From positions 52,870 through 116,869 of the forward strand of contig NZ_FNBO01000011.1 of NCBI RefSeq assembly GCF_900102375.1: a stretch of 64,000 bases of DNA. The letters are read 5' to 3'. The stretch comes from Halorubrum xinjiangense. GTDB taxonomy: Archaea; Halobacteriota; Halobacteria; Halobacteriales; Haloferacaceae. The notes beneath the pieces are model-generated. The model worked only from the letters and a program-made list of their open reading frames with translations. It did not search any database and was not told the DNA's origin. The position numbers and the translations under genes are program-made. Shown here one piece after another: positions 24,666 to 34,574 of this stretch (position 1 is the stretch's first letter; each line of letters starts with the position of its first letter).

Positions 24666-25688
24666 ATGGAACAGACCGAGAACGGTCTCCCGTTAGATTA
24701 TATTGGGGGCTTGTTGGACATGTGTAGTCGAATATCATATAATTTGGAATTACCCGAATCGCCAGAAGAATCTCCCTATGCTCGGAAAGATCTCAGTGTG
24801 TCCGTTGATCATGATGAGATACGAGCTGGCCTTCTAGAGGAGTACTTTGAATCAATTGGCATCCAAACCCGATTTCGTGAGGGTAGCTCCTATCGAACTA
24901 ATATTCGTAAAAATGAAGACTTTGAGCGATTGGAATCCTCATTAGACGGCCACTCTATAGAGCTAATGAGAGGTCTGAAATTTTTTAATAATAGGAAATT
25001 CACTAACGATGACGTAACTAAGAACGATGAATCTGTACTCCGTCTAGCAAAAACGATGCTTGATATTAGACCTGCCAAACGGTCCTCAGACTTGTTGAAA
25101 TTCTCACCTCGTGAGCTGGCCAGGCAGTTGAGTGTTTTTGAGGAAGACGTCAATTCCTTTGATATTCCATCGATGTCCAATGATGGAACACTCAGTACCG
25201 AATATATCGGTGGAGTATTTGATGCCTGCGGCAGGCACAATCTAATTGTTTCTAAACAATCTACGTACGATATTGGATACTCGATACATCCGAAAATCTC
25301 TGTGAACAGAGCTTCTCTCCACCCGGTTACTGTGTCACTCATTCAGGACACGTTCACCCAGTATAATGTTCCGCACAATAACAACTCACAATCAGATGTC
25401 TACTCACTTAATATAGGTATACATGGTTCAGATCGGATTAGAAAGTTCTTCAAAGAATTCGGTGACGGAATACATGTTTTGCTACCAGAAATGGAGATAT
25501 TCAATAGAGAGATACTACCTCGATTTGACGAAGGTCTTCACCAAACCAAGCAGGGCCTGTTTGACATTTTATATATTGCAGAAGTAGAACTAGACTTGTT
25601 TAAACGTGAGAGAAAATACGATCTATCATATTTCGCTGAAAAGTGGAATACTGAAGTCGACACTTATGATTATAACTCAGATCAATGA
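24666..25688 (+). CDS. Free-standing degenerate LAGLIDADG-like protein
   Basis: This 340-residue protein holds two copies of a LAGLIDADG-like motif: LDYIGGLLDMCSR (about residues 10-22) and TEYIGGVFDACGR (about 177-189). The acidic residue is kept but the final Gly-Asp-Gly part is changed. Each copy is followed by a strand-helix pattern (SVSVDHDEIRAGLLEEYFESIG; KISVNRASLHPVTVSLIQDTF). Two repeats give a monomeric fold with pseudo-twofold symmetry, as in homing endonucleases or in derived regulators such as WhiA. It is encoded between two defence-type genes on the opposite strand, not inside an intron or intein. Confidence 0.6.
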   Translation: MEQTENGLPLDYIGGLLDMCSRISYNLELPESPEESPYARKDLSVSVDHDEIRAGLLEEYFESIGIQTRFREGSSYRTNIRKNEDFERLESSLDGHSIELMRGLKFFNNRKFTNDDVTKNDESVLRLAKTMLDIRPAKRSSDLLKFSPRELARQLSVFEEDVNSFDIPSMSNDGTLSTEYIGGVFDACGRHNLIVSKQSTYDIGYSIHPKISVNRASLHPVTVSLIQDTFTQYNVPHNNNSQSDVYSLNIGIHGSDRIRKFFKEFGDGIHVLLPEMEIFNREILPRFDEGLHQTKQGLFDILYIAEVELDLFKRERKYDLSYFAEKWNTEVDTYDYNSDQ

Positions 25689-25689
25689 T

Positions 25690-26796
25690 CTAATCTTTCA
25701 ATTCGTGTCGTAACCGGTCGTCTGCATCGGTGGTTAGGCTAACATCATATTCTTTTTCAATTTCTAAGATTCGATTGATATGAGTCCTTGCAGCTTCAAG
25801 TTCGCCACGTTGTTTGTATACACGCGCTTTGCGCCGGTTAACCTTCGCTAGTAACTTTTTGCCAGCAAACCACGGCAAGACATCTTCTGCATAGGATTCA
25901 GCAATTCCGAGATGGTCGAAAAACTCCGTAATTTGACCTTGACCACGGTACTCCTTTCCTAGACGATAATGTGCGTCGCTTAGTTGAGCGGCGACTGCTT
26001 TGGAGTGTGGGTCTGAAAACTGTTCATGTGCGTGTTCAAGGACTTCGATTATTGATTTGAGGCGTTTACTGTCTGTGACATGTGCAAGTGACCCATCATC
26101 GAAGACTTCTGCCACTCGTTTGCGGACATAGTCTGATGATGCCCCAGTATACTGTTGGCATAGCTCTGGCACAGCTATGCCCCAATCAGTTGTATTATCT
26201 AAATCAAATGACTCGATGTATTGAATTCTTTTAGCGTCATCACTTAAAGAGTAGATTTCTCCTGTAAGACCTATGCTATACTCGATTATTGGGGGTTCGT
26301 CACGAGCGCGGAGGTAGACTCGGTCATTTTCACCAGGCTTTGTCACAGGGATCAGTCGATCGCCAAACAGAGCCGAATGCTGTGCCTGTAGTGAGAAATC
26401 AGTCGAATCGTATATATCCACCTTCCCATCGTAATTTGTTATAGCAAATGTCGTCCCGTCCGGGGTGATAGCGACAAGTGGTGCGGAGTATTCCACATTG
26501 AACGAACGAGAGGTTCGATTAGGAATATCTAATAGATGAATCTCTGAGTTTGTTCGTTGTCCGTATTTTATCCAATCGGCGATGATCGCAGTTCCATCCG
26601 GTGTAAGATCGCCTGCGTTTGGGGCACCGAGAGTCATCTCGTAAACAACGGATTCGTTTTGATAACAGACGAGTCGATCCATATCCTCATCGAAGTCAGG
26701 AAAAACGATGACAGACCACCCATTGCTTGTGCTCAAAAGACGTCCGGAGGTCTCTTCGCCCTGATATTCGACTGTTTTCCATTCGAAGGATGTCAT
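25690..26796 (-). CDS. Beta-propeller plus TPR-like helical protein
   Basis: The 368-residue protein has an N-terminal half with repeats such as GDLTPDGTAIIADW and APLVAITPDGTTFAITNYDGKVDIYD, typical of WD40-like propeller blades. The C-terminal half (about 230-365) contains helical repeats with TPR-like features (QLSDAHYRLGKEYRGQGQ; AARTHINRILEIEKEY). It is likely a scaffold. It lies at the 3' end of the DndD-like gene cluster on the same strand. I do not recognise a specific family. The few propeller blades seen are fewer than a full ring, so it may pair with a partner. Confidence 0.55.
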   Translation of the reverse strand: MTSFEWKTVEYQGEETSGRLLSTSNGWSVIVFPDFDEDMDRLVCYQNESVVYEMTLGAPNAGDLTPDGTAIIADWIKYGQRTNSEIHLLDIPNRTSRSFNVEYSAPLVAITPDGTTFAITNYDGKVDIYDSTDFSLQAQHSALFGDRLIPVTKPGENDRVYLRARDEPPIIEYSIGLTGEIYSLSDDAKRIQYIESFDLDNTTDWGIAVPELCQQYTGASSDYVRKRVAEVFDDGSLAHVTDSKRLKSIIEVLEHAHEQFSDPHSKAVAAQLSDAHYRLGKEYRGQGQITEFFDHLGIAESYAEDVLPWFAGKKLLAKVNRRKARVYKQRGELEAARTHINRILEIEKEYDVSLTTDADDRLRHELKD

Positions 26797-26877
26797 TGTA
26801 GGTTTCGGACTTTGGTTGGTAGGATAATTTACTCCACCACACTGTAGCTTCGACTCGAAAGTATTCTACAGCGGTAA

Positions 26878-27285
26878 TTAGGTATCCGCGAGGTCCATCA
26901 CATCATCAGTTAGTTCAATAAATAGATCTCCTGTTCCAACGTACTTTTGATAGAGACGTTCTATGCCACCATTTGCGTACTCGCGCGAAATCGTGTCAAT
27001 AGCACTGCCGTCGTCCAAGACCTCGTGGTCCTCTTGTTCTTTGACAGCGATTGATTTGAGAATCCAATCCTGTGAATCACTCAATTGGTTCCATTGGAAA
27101 AGCGCATGACCCGCGCTGTCCATTTCAGTACGTAGACCTTGGTCAAACCCGTAGGCAGCGGCGTACACGAATAATTCGTTACTTTCCCAATCACGGAATG
27201 GAGAATCGCTACTCTCAGTCAATTCCTCAAACTTGGGCCGTTTTTCATCTGGGATTCGTGCGTCACGAGGGCGTCCATCACTCAT
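26878..27285 (-). CDS. DNA phosphorothioation-associated protein 4-like
   Basis: The 135-residue protein contains ELFVYAAAYGFDQG (about 38-51), a middle QDWILKSIAVKEQ and ISREYANGGIERL (about 103-115). From memory, the FAA.LG and EYANGG pattern is characteristic of the family annotated as Dnd-system-associated protein 4. Such proteins accompany restriction components of phosphorothioation systems. Its start overlaps the end of the DndD-like gene by eight bases, so they are translated together. No sulfur-transfer gene (dndA, dndC) is in the window. Confidence 0.6.
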   Translation of the reverse strand: MSDGRPRDARIPDEKRPKFEELTESSDSPFRDWESNELFVYAAAYGFDQGLRTEMDSAGHALFQWNQLSDSQDWILKSIAVKEQEDHEVLDDGSAIDTISREYANGGIERLYQKYVGTGDLFIELTDDVMDLADT

Positions 27286-29245
27286 ACGACGTCACCTCTG
27301 TGGTGCCGTCTGCGTAGTGTAACTGATATTCATTTGCGACTCGGTGTTTCATTAACCCCTGAACTTCATCTGTGTACTCTTCGTCGGTCATTAGGAATGT
27401 CATTTGTGTGTCCTCAAGATAATCCGGTAGATTCTGAGCGATGAGCTTTTTTGGGTTGCCTGAAATACGACCTAATGGTGTGTCTATTACAATTGGGGCC
27501 GTAAATCCACTTATATCAGATAAGGCAGCCATGAACGAAAGGGCAAGTACCTGTTTCTCGCCGGCTGAAAGCGACCCAATTCGATTATCCGGTGAGTCAG
27601 GCCCTTGAACCTCAACGCTGTAATCCTCGTCGAGCGAGATTGTGTATTTGTCATCTTTCCAAATCAGATCATTAAAGTATTTATTAAGATTCTCTTCTGT
27701 TTCGGTCCTTATCTGACTGAGAATCTTTTCTTTAATATTTTTCATATCGTCAACTGCCCGGGTTGCAAAGTCTTTTTGTGTAACAATATCTGAGTGGCGA
27801 TCTTCTTTTCGAAGTTCCTCGTCAAGTTGACTCTCAGCAGATCTAATATCCTTATTCTTGTCTTCAATTTTCGCATCCTGGCGTCCGATTTCTTGGATGA
27901 GATCCTCTTTATCTTCCTCTAAGTCATCTAGTTGTGAAGTAAGCTCACCAACATCAACATCGTCAGGGATGTCTGTACCTTTGAGCTTGTTTTTCACTTC
28001 TGAGAGATCCTGATCTTTCGATTCAAGCTTCTCCTTCAGCTCATGAAGCCGACGACGATACTCCCGTATCGTTTCAGCTCCTTGATTTCCATCTTGTATG
28101 ATATGTGGTATTTCAGTCTTTCCCTCCACATTATCTGTCGATACGTTAGACATGGTGCTCTTCAGTTCTTTGAGGTGTTCATGCGTCTCACCGCCTTCTG
28201 TAATGTCTGCACCACAGATACATTCACCCTGCTCAATTAGCTCATCAATAAACCAATCTTGGATCTTAGGTGGAAGTTTTCCTTTACTTTCGAGCGTTTT
28301 GAGCTGGTCAACAGTATAATCAAGCGCATCCATGGCGTAGACAGCTGGCCCGGCTTGTCGAAGCTCATTTAGAATGTCTTGCTTCGTTGTTTCTATTCGA
28401 GAATCGAAGTCGTCGATATCTTCTCGAAGATCATCACGTTGTTGAATTAGATCTTGGACCCCCTGATCGCTCGCACCTCGAAGCTTCTTTTCTAAACGTG
28501 CAATTTCGTTTTCCACTTCGGTCTTTTCTGTCTCAAGTGTGGCCTTTTTACCTTCTAAATTCGACAGTTCGTTTTCGAGGGTTTCGATCCGCTCCTGAAT
28601 CTCCGCAGCCTCACCTTCCACATTTTTAGCCTTACGTTGTATCTCGTCTCGGACCTTCTCAACGTGATCAATACCGCTGTTTAAAACTCCAATATGTGAA
28701 ACGTCAATAATTCCATTTCTGACCCTGTCCTTATACCCGCCTTCGAAAAACTCGGTGAGAGCCTCACCGTCAAATATGAAGTAGTCTCGAACCTCGGCCG
28801 GGAGCAGTTGGTTGAGAGTTGTCTGTGGGTCGGTTACGATTTCGTACTGGTTTCCAACCCGTCGGCTAAGCTCGATATCGTACGTCTGGTCGTTGTGCCC
28901 GTTTGGGACTTTAAACGTCTCAAATTCGCGTTTGAAGATGTAATCTGGGTTGTCTTCCCCAAGATGAACTTCGACGTATCCACGTGCAGAATCCCCTGTA
29001 GAGAGTCCTTCAACAACTGATTCAGAAACGTACGATAGGGTTTCAAGCTCCTCACCTGTCGCCTCCTGATGAATCTCCTCATCATAGAAACACAGGGTTA
29101 TTGCATTGAGAATATTTGATTTACCAGCTCCATTTTGCCCTTCGATAATGTTGACATTTTTCTCCGGGGTAGTGCGGAGGTCGATTGTGGTTTCACCCTC
29201 GTACTGCCGGTAATTCTTCAAATGTAATTCCAATATCTGAACCAT
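27278..29245 (-). CDS. DndD-like SMC-type ATPase
   Basis: This 655-residue protein has an N-terminal Walker A (EGQNGAGKSNILNAITLCFYDEE, about 35-57) and the DndD-like LLPAEVRDYFIFDGEALTEFFEGG (about 148-170). Long coiled coils follow (about 190-560), interrupted by a zinc-hook-like CICGAD near 335. The C-terminal ABC signature is SLSAGEKQVLALSFMAAL with Walker B PIVIDTPLGRISG. DndD proteins act in phosphorothioation by the Dnd system. Here the cluster carries methyltransferases instead. It is one base after the small gene upstream and overlaps the one downstream. Confidence 0.82.
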   Translation of the reverse strand: MVQILELHLKNYRQYEGETTIDLRTTPEKNVNIIEGQNGAGKSNILNAITLCFYDEEIHQEATGEELETLSYVSESVVEGLSTGDSARGYVEVHLGEDNPDYIFKREFETFKVPNGHNDQTYDIELSRRVGNQYEIVTDPQTTLNQLLPAEVRDYFIFDGEALTEFFEGGYKDRVRNGIIDVSHIGVLNSGIDHVEKVRDEIQRKAKNVEGEAAEIQERIETLENELSNLEGKKATLETEKTEVENEIARLEKKLRGASDQGVQDLIQQRDDLREDIDDFDSRIETTKQDILNELRQAGPAVYAMDALDYTVDQLKTLESKGKLPPKIQDWFIDELIEQGECICGADITEGGETHEHLKELKSTMSNVSTDNVEGKTEIPHIIQDGNQGAETIREYRRRLHELKEKLESKDQDLSEVKNKLKGTDIPDDVDVGELTSQLDDLEEDKEDLIQEIGRQDAKIEDKNKDIRSAESQLDEELRKEDRHSDIVTQKDFATRAVDDMKNIKEKILSQIRTETEENLNKYFNDLIWKDDKYTISLDEDYSVEVQGPDSPDNRIGSLSAGEKQVLALSFMAALSDISGFTAPIVIDTPLGRISGNPKKLIAQNLPDYLEDTQMTFLMTDEEYTDEVQGLMKHRVANEYQLHYADGTTEVTSYE

Positions 29246-29246
29246 A

Positions 29247-29429
29247 TTAGTCCTCTGTACCGGTTGCTTCCTTTATCATGTCCTTGTATTCAGACTTGTA
29301 TCCAAAGTTCTCAAGATCGATGTGCTTGCGTTCATGTGAGAGAACACTTCTGATGAACTGTTTTCTCTCTGAGTCGTCTATCTTTTCCACCTCGTCGGTA
29401 ATGAGCCGATTGACCGTTTCTTCTTCCAT
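29247..29429 (-). CDS. Small helical protein of the DndD-like operon
   Basis: The 60-residue, helical, highly charged protein reads VNRLITDEVEKIDDSERKQFIRSVLSHERKHID, then a short tail. It ends one base before the DndD-like start, so it belongs to that transcription unit. I recall small proteins of this kind annotated beside DNA modification systems, but I cannot name the family with confidence. Confidence 0.6.
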   Translation of the reverse strand: MEEETVNRLITDEVEKIDDSERKQFIRSVLSHERKHIDLENFGYKSEYKDMIKEATGTED

Positions 29430-29476
29430 CTATACGATCTAACTATAGACCTAATGTTATCTCTTGTGGTGAACTC

Positions 29477-31498
29477 TTACACTTGATATTCGGTCCGGAT
29501 TCTTTGGATAGCCATGCGAGCCGATCGCTCATTTTTAGCATTCTCAACGAATTCTTCGAACCGATCTAGTTCTTTTCTAATAATATTTCTCTCAGATTCA
29601 AGCAACTCTGCGTCTGGGTTCATTGTGGGTACAACAATCATATCATATATCTCTGCGTAATCGACATTCGAATCCGGATCTTTTCGGAGAACTCTGCCAC
29701 GCCGCTGTACAAACTGCATCGGATTCTTACTATTAGACATTAAGATAGCCTGTCTCGTGGACGGAACATCGACCCCTTCGTCAAGGCACTTCATGGCAAC
29801 AAGCGCGTCATACCTTCCACCTGCGAACGAATTTAGTAGCTGCTCGCGTTCGTCATCGCCCTCTGTAGCGGTGAATCGATGCTGAATGATGCCCTCGTCG
29901 GTCAATATTTTTTGGACTTCGTCAATTTGCTCGTGATTTGTATATACCAACAGATGATCTACATCGATAGATCTCGTTATGTCTTGTAATTCCGAAAACT
30001 TGTTTTCAGCACTTTTCAATATCTGAGCCCGTTTTTGAAGGAGTCTTTCAAGTACCTCCTCGTCATCTTCATCGTCATTCTGTAGTTTAATGATTCGATG
30101 AGTGTACTCTCGGTATTCCTCGAGTTCTTCAGGCATCATTTCAACAATTCGTGGGTAATACTTGTACTCTGAGAGATACTCCGGGATCGCGTCGGCAAGT
30201 GTGTACTTGTAGACTGTCCCGTCAAAATACCTCAGTAGGAATTTTGATCCCTCCTCGTCGTAATATCGCTCTGGTGTCGCTGAGAGGCCAAGCCGAAAGT
30301 CATAGGCAGGCATGAGGCCTTTTTTTAGATATTCTGAACCGAGGTTGTGAACTTCATCTGCTAAAATGAGTGTTTGCCCGTCGATATTGGAGACTTGCGA
30401 TCGGAATTTTTCTTTTGCACCGGTGACATGCGTTGTGATAATGATCTCTAAATTAGAAAACCCATGCTCAAAGCTAGAGACCGCATTTTGGAGATCCTCA
30501 TACCAGTTGGGATTTCTCGATCCATAACAGTAGGTCGGACTCTTTAACCCAAAGTCAGCTAGACTATCGGCCCATTGCGGTGCTAAGTGCCGCATAGGGA
30601 CCGAAATAACAATGAAAATTGGTTCATCATTAGTGGAAAGGAGTTCATCTAGGGCACCAAGAGCGGTGAACGTCTTTCCGGTTCCCGTTGCCATCTCAAA
30701 CAGACCACGCTTCCCGTTGGCAAACCACGAATCTACGGCTTCTCGTTGATAGTCGCGCAGAACGATTGAGTTGCTCTCATTACCAGCTCCATCGGAGAGC
30801 TCATAAGGTCGATCGTCTGTAGTTCGAAGATCAATTAATTCTCGGCGTATCCCTGAGGGGATACTGTAGACGGAGACATTGGGCATTTCTCCGGCCCACA
30901 TGCGATCAAACCGTTCTTCGTGTTTTTCGACACGTTCGGCATCAGTATCATTTCGCCAGTCGCAGAACACGTCGTACGATTCGTAGTTTCGCTGAGCGTG
31001 AAGACTGTCATTCTGCGACCCATGAAAAGCAACCTTGTTCCCATCAGCATCATAAAATATACCCCATTTATCATGGAATTCACCGGAGAGACCATTATCG
31101 GGAACGGCAAAACGAAGTTCAATCAATCCGTCAGCGATTAACCAGGCTAGAGCGTTCTGTGTTTCCTCGGCTAGTGATTGTTCAAGGTCATCGATAGAGC
31201 TCTCTAGACTTTCTTTGAGCTTTTCATCTCGCTTTGCCTCGTCACCTTTTTTGAGGCCTTCCAAGGACGTCTCATCTAGGATCGGACTAGTCAACCATTT
31301 TGACTTTCCTCCGTTCTCTGCTAATTCTGCGATGCCTCTAGCTGCTGACTCCACCCAGGAGCTCGAAAAGAATCCCACACCGCGTTTGTACGTTGTCGAG
31401 CGTGAAAGCATCGGGACGTAGAATTCGTCGATGAAATTCGTGGAAGCGGTGTCGATAACTCCTGGTAGATCAAGATCTTTGAACGAAGGTGAGGCCAT
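29477..31498 (-). CDS. PLD-nuclease / SF2 helicase restriction protein
   Basis: The 673-residue protein starts with a phospholipase-D-type nuclease domain (about 20-205). Its catalytic half reads FHDKWGIFYD...VAFHGSQND (HxK...GSxN form). The SF2 helicase follows: Walker A MATGTGKTF (about 267), DEVH box ILADEVHNLGS, SATPERY, and C-terminal FVQRRGRVLRK. This architecture matches, from memory, the putative restriction enzyme of DNA phosphorothioation systems. It should cut unmodified DNA with ATP-driven movement. The gene lies upstream of the DndD-like pair on the same strand, with three methyltransferase genes further upstream. Confidence 0.8.
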   Translation of the reverse strand: MASPSFKDLDLPGVIDTASTNFIDEFYVPMLSRSTTYKRGVGFFSSSWVESAARGIAELAENGGKSKWLTSPILDETSLEGLKKGDEAKRDEKLKESLESSIDDLEQSLAEETQNALAWLIADGLIELRFAVPDNGLSGEFHDKWGIFYDADGNKVAFHGSQNDSLHAQRNYESYDVFCDWRNDTDAERVEKHEERFDRMWAGEMPNVSVYSIPSGIRRELIDLRTTDDRPYELSDGAGNESNSIVLRDYQREAVDSWFANGKRGLFEMATGTGKTFTALGALDELLSTNDEPIFIVISVPMRHLAPQWADSLADFGLKSPTYCYGSRNPNWYEDLQNAVSSFEHGFSNLEIIITTHVTGAKEKFRSQVSNIDGQTLILADEVHNLGSEYLKKGLMPAYDFRLGLSATPERYYDEEGSKFLLRYFDGTVYKYTLADAIPEYLSEYKYYPRIVEMMPEELEEYREYTHRIIKLQNDDEDDEEVLERLLQKRAQILKSAENKFSELQDITRSIDVDHLLVYTNHEQIDEVQKILTDEGIIQHRFTATEGDDEREQLLNSFAGGRYDALVAMKCLDEGVDVPSTRQAILMSNSKNPMQFVQRRGRVLRKDPDSNVDYAEIYDMIVVPTMNPDAELLESERNIIRKELDRFEEFVENAKNERSARMAIQRIRTEYQV

Positions 31499-31684
31499 GG
31501 GTGGACTTCTTTCTGTTGTATCTTAAGTTATCCGGCATGTCAAATAGCACTCGTTTCTATGAAAACCAAAATTAACAATTTCTTATGTATATATGCTATT
31601 GCTTGGTTAGCTGATGCTCTGAGTTCCTAATACGTAGAATGAGACACTCACTATGTTGGACGTGATATAAATGGGTAGATCATA

Positions 31685-32551
31685 TTACACATAGTCTTGG
31701 AGATTCTGCTGTTGCTGCTGTTTCGTAGGTACGTTGGTTATGATGACTTCAGCGACGTCACCGCGGCTATCTGCGTCGCTGTTAATCATTCTCGCCGCAT
31801 CAACGTAATTAACCGAAAAATCGGGGAGGTCTTTGTATAACTCCCATACTGGCGGGGAATTCGAAATTACTACGTGGATTCCGGCATCATTTAATTGAGC
31901 TCCAATGTCTCGGAGTCGCTCTTGATCGGACTTATCAAATCCTTCCGATTGATATTGAGTAAAGTCCGCGGTTTTTGAGACCGGTTCGTACGGAGGATCG
32001 AAATAAACAAGATCGTTTGATGTGGCCCGATCTATGATATAACTGAAATCAGTATTGCTTATACCAATATCCTCAAGAATAGCACTTGCAGCCCGAATTT
32101 GCCGTTCACGGATGTAATCTGGGTTGCTATGTTCTCCGAATGGCACATTAAATTCTCCCGACTGATTTTCCCGGTAGAGGCCGTTGTAGCCGGTGCGATT
32201 GAGATACAACATGAGACTAGCTTCTTCGATCTCTTGGTTTACAGTACGTTCCTCAAGTGTGTGTAATTCGTTAAATCGATCGCGTGCTTCGTAATAATAC
32301 TCTTCTTCGTACGTGTGAATTTCGTTCTCCTCAATAAGCCGTTCAGGATAGTCACGGATAGTTTTGTAAAAATTGATGAGACGTCGATTTAGGTCGTTGA
32401 TCGATCCACTCGCGGGTTCTAGTTCGAAGAAAACAGCGCCACCACCTATAAACGGTTCATGATACTGGTCGTATTCAATTGGAAAGTGGGAACGGATATC
32501 AGAGAGCAGTTGTCGTTTCCCACCTACCCATTTGAGAATTGGGTCGGCCAT
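31685..32551 (-). CDS. Dam-like (D12 class) N6-adenine DNA methyltransferase
   Basis: The 288-residue protein has the alpha-class N6-adenine methyltransferase motifs: ILKWVGGKRQLL (residues 5-16, SAM binding), HEPFIGGGAVFFEL (about 31-44), and the catalytic DPPY in LVYFDPPYEP (about 190). A target-recognition region lies between. Length is normal for the Dam/D12 family. A poly-Gln stretch (KQQQQQ) near the end is unusual. It is in the same orientation as the helicase and the other methyltransferases and probably protects host DNA from their restriction activity. Confidence 0.88.
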   Translation of the reverse strand: MADPILKWVGGKRQLLSDIRSHFPIEYDQYHEPFIGGGAVFFELEPASGSINDLNRRLINFYKTIRDYPERLIEENEIHTYEEEYYYEARDRFNELHTLEERTVNQEIEEASLMLYLNRTGYNGLYRENQSGEFNVPFGEHSNPDYIRERQIRAASAILEDIGISNTDFSYIIDRATSNDLVYFDPPYEPVSKTADFTQYQSEGFDKSDQERLRDIGAQLNDAGIHVVISNSPPVWELYKDLPDFSVNYVDAARMINSDADSRGDVAEVIITNVPTKQQQQQNLQDYV

Positions 32552-32692
32552 TTACTCAACTCTACTATCCCCACCGAATAAACCTAAGGTTCTGGTGATT
32601 GTTCCAAACAGGCTAATATCATCACAATCCGGAGGAATGGCGTTTACATCACCCGCTACTATTTTGCGGATGCCCACGTAGTATGATGTAAT

Positions 32693-32893
32693 ATGAGTGA
32701 ATCAAAACACGCTACGATGGACATGTACGAAGAAAAAGCCATGATGCTTGTTGAACAGCTAATTGAGAAAGAGCTCGTCGAAATGCCCTCTAATGAGCCT
32801 GTGTTAGTACACGTCCCGACAGGTACTCAGTTTAGTTCAGTGCAAAACCTTGCCTATTATCATCTTGGTTGGAAGGCAGGAACTACAGAATAA
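32693..32893 (+). CDS. Small hypothetical protein between methyltransferase genes
   Basis: The 66-residue protein reads MYEEKAMMLVEQLIEKELVEMPSNEPVLVHVPTGTQFSS and ends YYHLGWKAG. It is a helix followed by a beta hairpin, acidic, with a normal ATG. It is on the strand opposite to the flanking methyltransferase genes. Function unknown; it could be a small regulator or an anti-restriction element. Confidence 0.55.
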   Translation: MSESKHATMDMYEEKAMMLVEQLIEKELVEMPSNEPVLVHVPTGTQFSSVQNLAYYHLGWKAGTTE

Positions 32894-32901
32894 CAACGAT
32901 A

Positions 32902-34446
32902 CTACTCGAACGAATTTAGGCCCACTTGGTTGCCTATTTGCTCCTGTTCACGCTTGTCCATCGGATTCTCTACTTGGATGTTAAGATTCGAGACAAGTGG
33001 GGGGCGAGTTTTGGACCAGTACTGTAACCAATCATTACTGGCGACACAGTCGATCCACTCCTCAAGCACCATGTCGGATTCGGCCCAGTTGTGTTTGCCT
33101 TGGTAGAGATACACTTCTTCATCAAGTAACGAGGGTGGGCTAGTACGAAGTTTATCGAGATATTCAGAGACCGTACTAGATGTACATTCGAAATCAACTC
33201 CATAGTAGTCGCCAGATCCTTTGTCTTCTGAGAGCATTCCCTCCTTCGCTGCTTCCATTGACTCATCACTGATTCTCACACCTGACTCACAGATGAACTC
33301 AAGGTTAGCATCCGGATCCGACTCCTGATCAAACTGTGCGGGATCACTGGTAGCCTGTATAAATTCGATTTGACCTTCACGAAGACTGTTTCTATCAGTT
33401 GCGATCAGTTCCTTGTAGAGTTCATAAGCGTACTTGTGGATGCGTAACGCGTAGATTCGATCTTGTAGAAGCGCTTGCTCATCTTGGAGTGTCGATTGGA
33501 CACTACCAACTTCGCGCCGTGCGGTAGGAAGGACGTGATCTTCGTAATATTCAATATATTCTTCATTAAGTTCAAATCCCAATGGTTTTCGACCAAGTGC
33601 TTCTGCGATAGCGAGCGTTGTACCAATTCCCGCGAAGGGGTCGAAGACAACGTCACCGGGATCAGAAGCGAGGTGGACAATCCGCCGAACAAGTCCCTCG
33701 GGAAACGGGCTGGGATGGTAGCTGACTTTCGGTCCCCACTGACCTTGTTTCGGAATAGGGAACTCCCAGACGTTACTCGGAACAATTCCTTTCGGACTGT
33801 ATCTTTCTGGGTAGTTCACCCACCACTTTTTGAATTCATCGGGATCGGTGATCCGAATTGCGTCTTTGTTGTACGTAAACTCATCCGTTTTTGAGTACAT
33901 TGTAACGTGCTCGTACACATTCCGTAACCGGCCTTTCTGGTGCCACGGACGTGTGCGAAGTTTGTCCCAGATGATGTTATCTTCCATACGCCAAGACTCA
34001 GGCAGTGGATCATGAACTTCACCACACGCTTGACACACGAGGGTTCCGTTACCTCGGTTCCGATGGAGGGCCCCATCACAGTCAGGTTCAAGACACGTTT
34101 CATGATTTTGTAGATTTTCGAGTTCGTCGGCAATATCGAATGGCAAACGAACGACCCGACCATTTGTTTTGTATGTATCAGTGACTATCCATAGCGTACA
34201 GTCGTCAGCAGCGATTTCGTAACATTGCTTGTATATCGATCTGATGTCCTCAAGAAATGATTCGTAGTTCTGCTGCCCGACCTGTTCGTCGTGATCGCCA
34301 TAATCGATCAAGTCTGCGTACGGCGGAGATGTAATGATTGTATCGACGAGGCCATTTACGTCATCAAATTCAGATTTCAGGCGTGATTTCAGCTCCCGTG
34401 AATCGTGCTGATAAATACGAAAACGAGAGTCTGGCTCGTCGGTCAT
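32902..34446 (-). CDS. Beta-class DNA methyltransferase with zinc ribbon insert
   Basis: The 514-residue protein has motif IV TSPPYADL (about 39-46) before motif I VVFDPFAGIGTTLA (about 263-276), the circularly permuted beta order of N4-cytosine/N6-adenine enzymes. A zinc-ribbon-like CLEPDC...VCQACG insert lies at about 115-143. A C-terminal domain of about 200 residues (HKYAYELYKELI; PPLVSNLNIQVENP) is shared with the methyltransferase half of the fusion at 34575, so the two are paralogues. It may recognise a second target or hemimethylated sites. Confidence 0.85.
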   Translation of the reverse strand: MTDEPDSRFRIYQHDSRELKSRLKSEFDDVNGLVDTIITSPPYADLIDYGDHDEQVGQQNYESFLEDIRSIYKQCYEIAADDCTLWIVTDTYKTNGRVVRLPFDIADELENLQNHETCLEPDCDGALHRNRGNGTLVCQACGEVHDPLPESWRMEDNIIWDKLRTRPWHQKGRLRNVYEHVTMYSKTDEFTYNKDAIRITDPDEFKKWWVNYPERYSPKGIVPSNVWEFPIPKQGQWGPKVSYHPSPFPEGLVRRIVHLASDPGDVVFDPFAGIGTTLAIAEALGRKPLGFELNEEYIEYYEDHVLPTARREVGSVQSTLQDEQALLQDRIYALRIHKYAYELYKELIATDRNSLREGQIEFIQATSDPAQFDQESDPDANLEFICESGVRISDESMEAAKEGMLSEDKGSGDYYGVDFECTSSTVSEYLDKLRTSPPSLLDEEVYLYQGKHNWAESDMVLEEWIDCVASNDWLQYWSKTRPPLVSNLNIQVENPMDKREQEQIGNQVGLNSFE

Positions 34447-34574
34447 TTGCTCGTCAGTGACGATGGCAGGACCACTGATAAATGAGTTGGTACTCGGGCC
34501 ATGCGATGCTTATGATGACGTTGTATACTGAGTAAAACGGTCAAGAACTACGACACTACTTGGATTCTCCCTAG

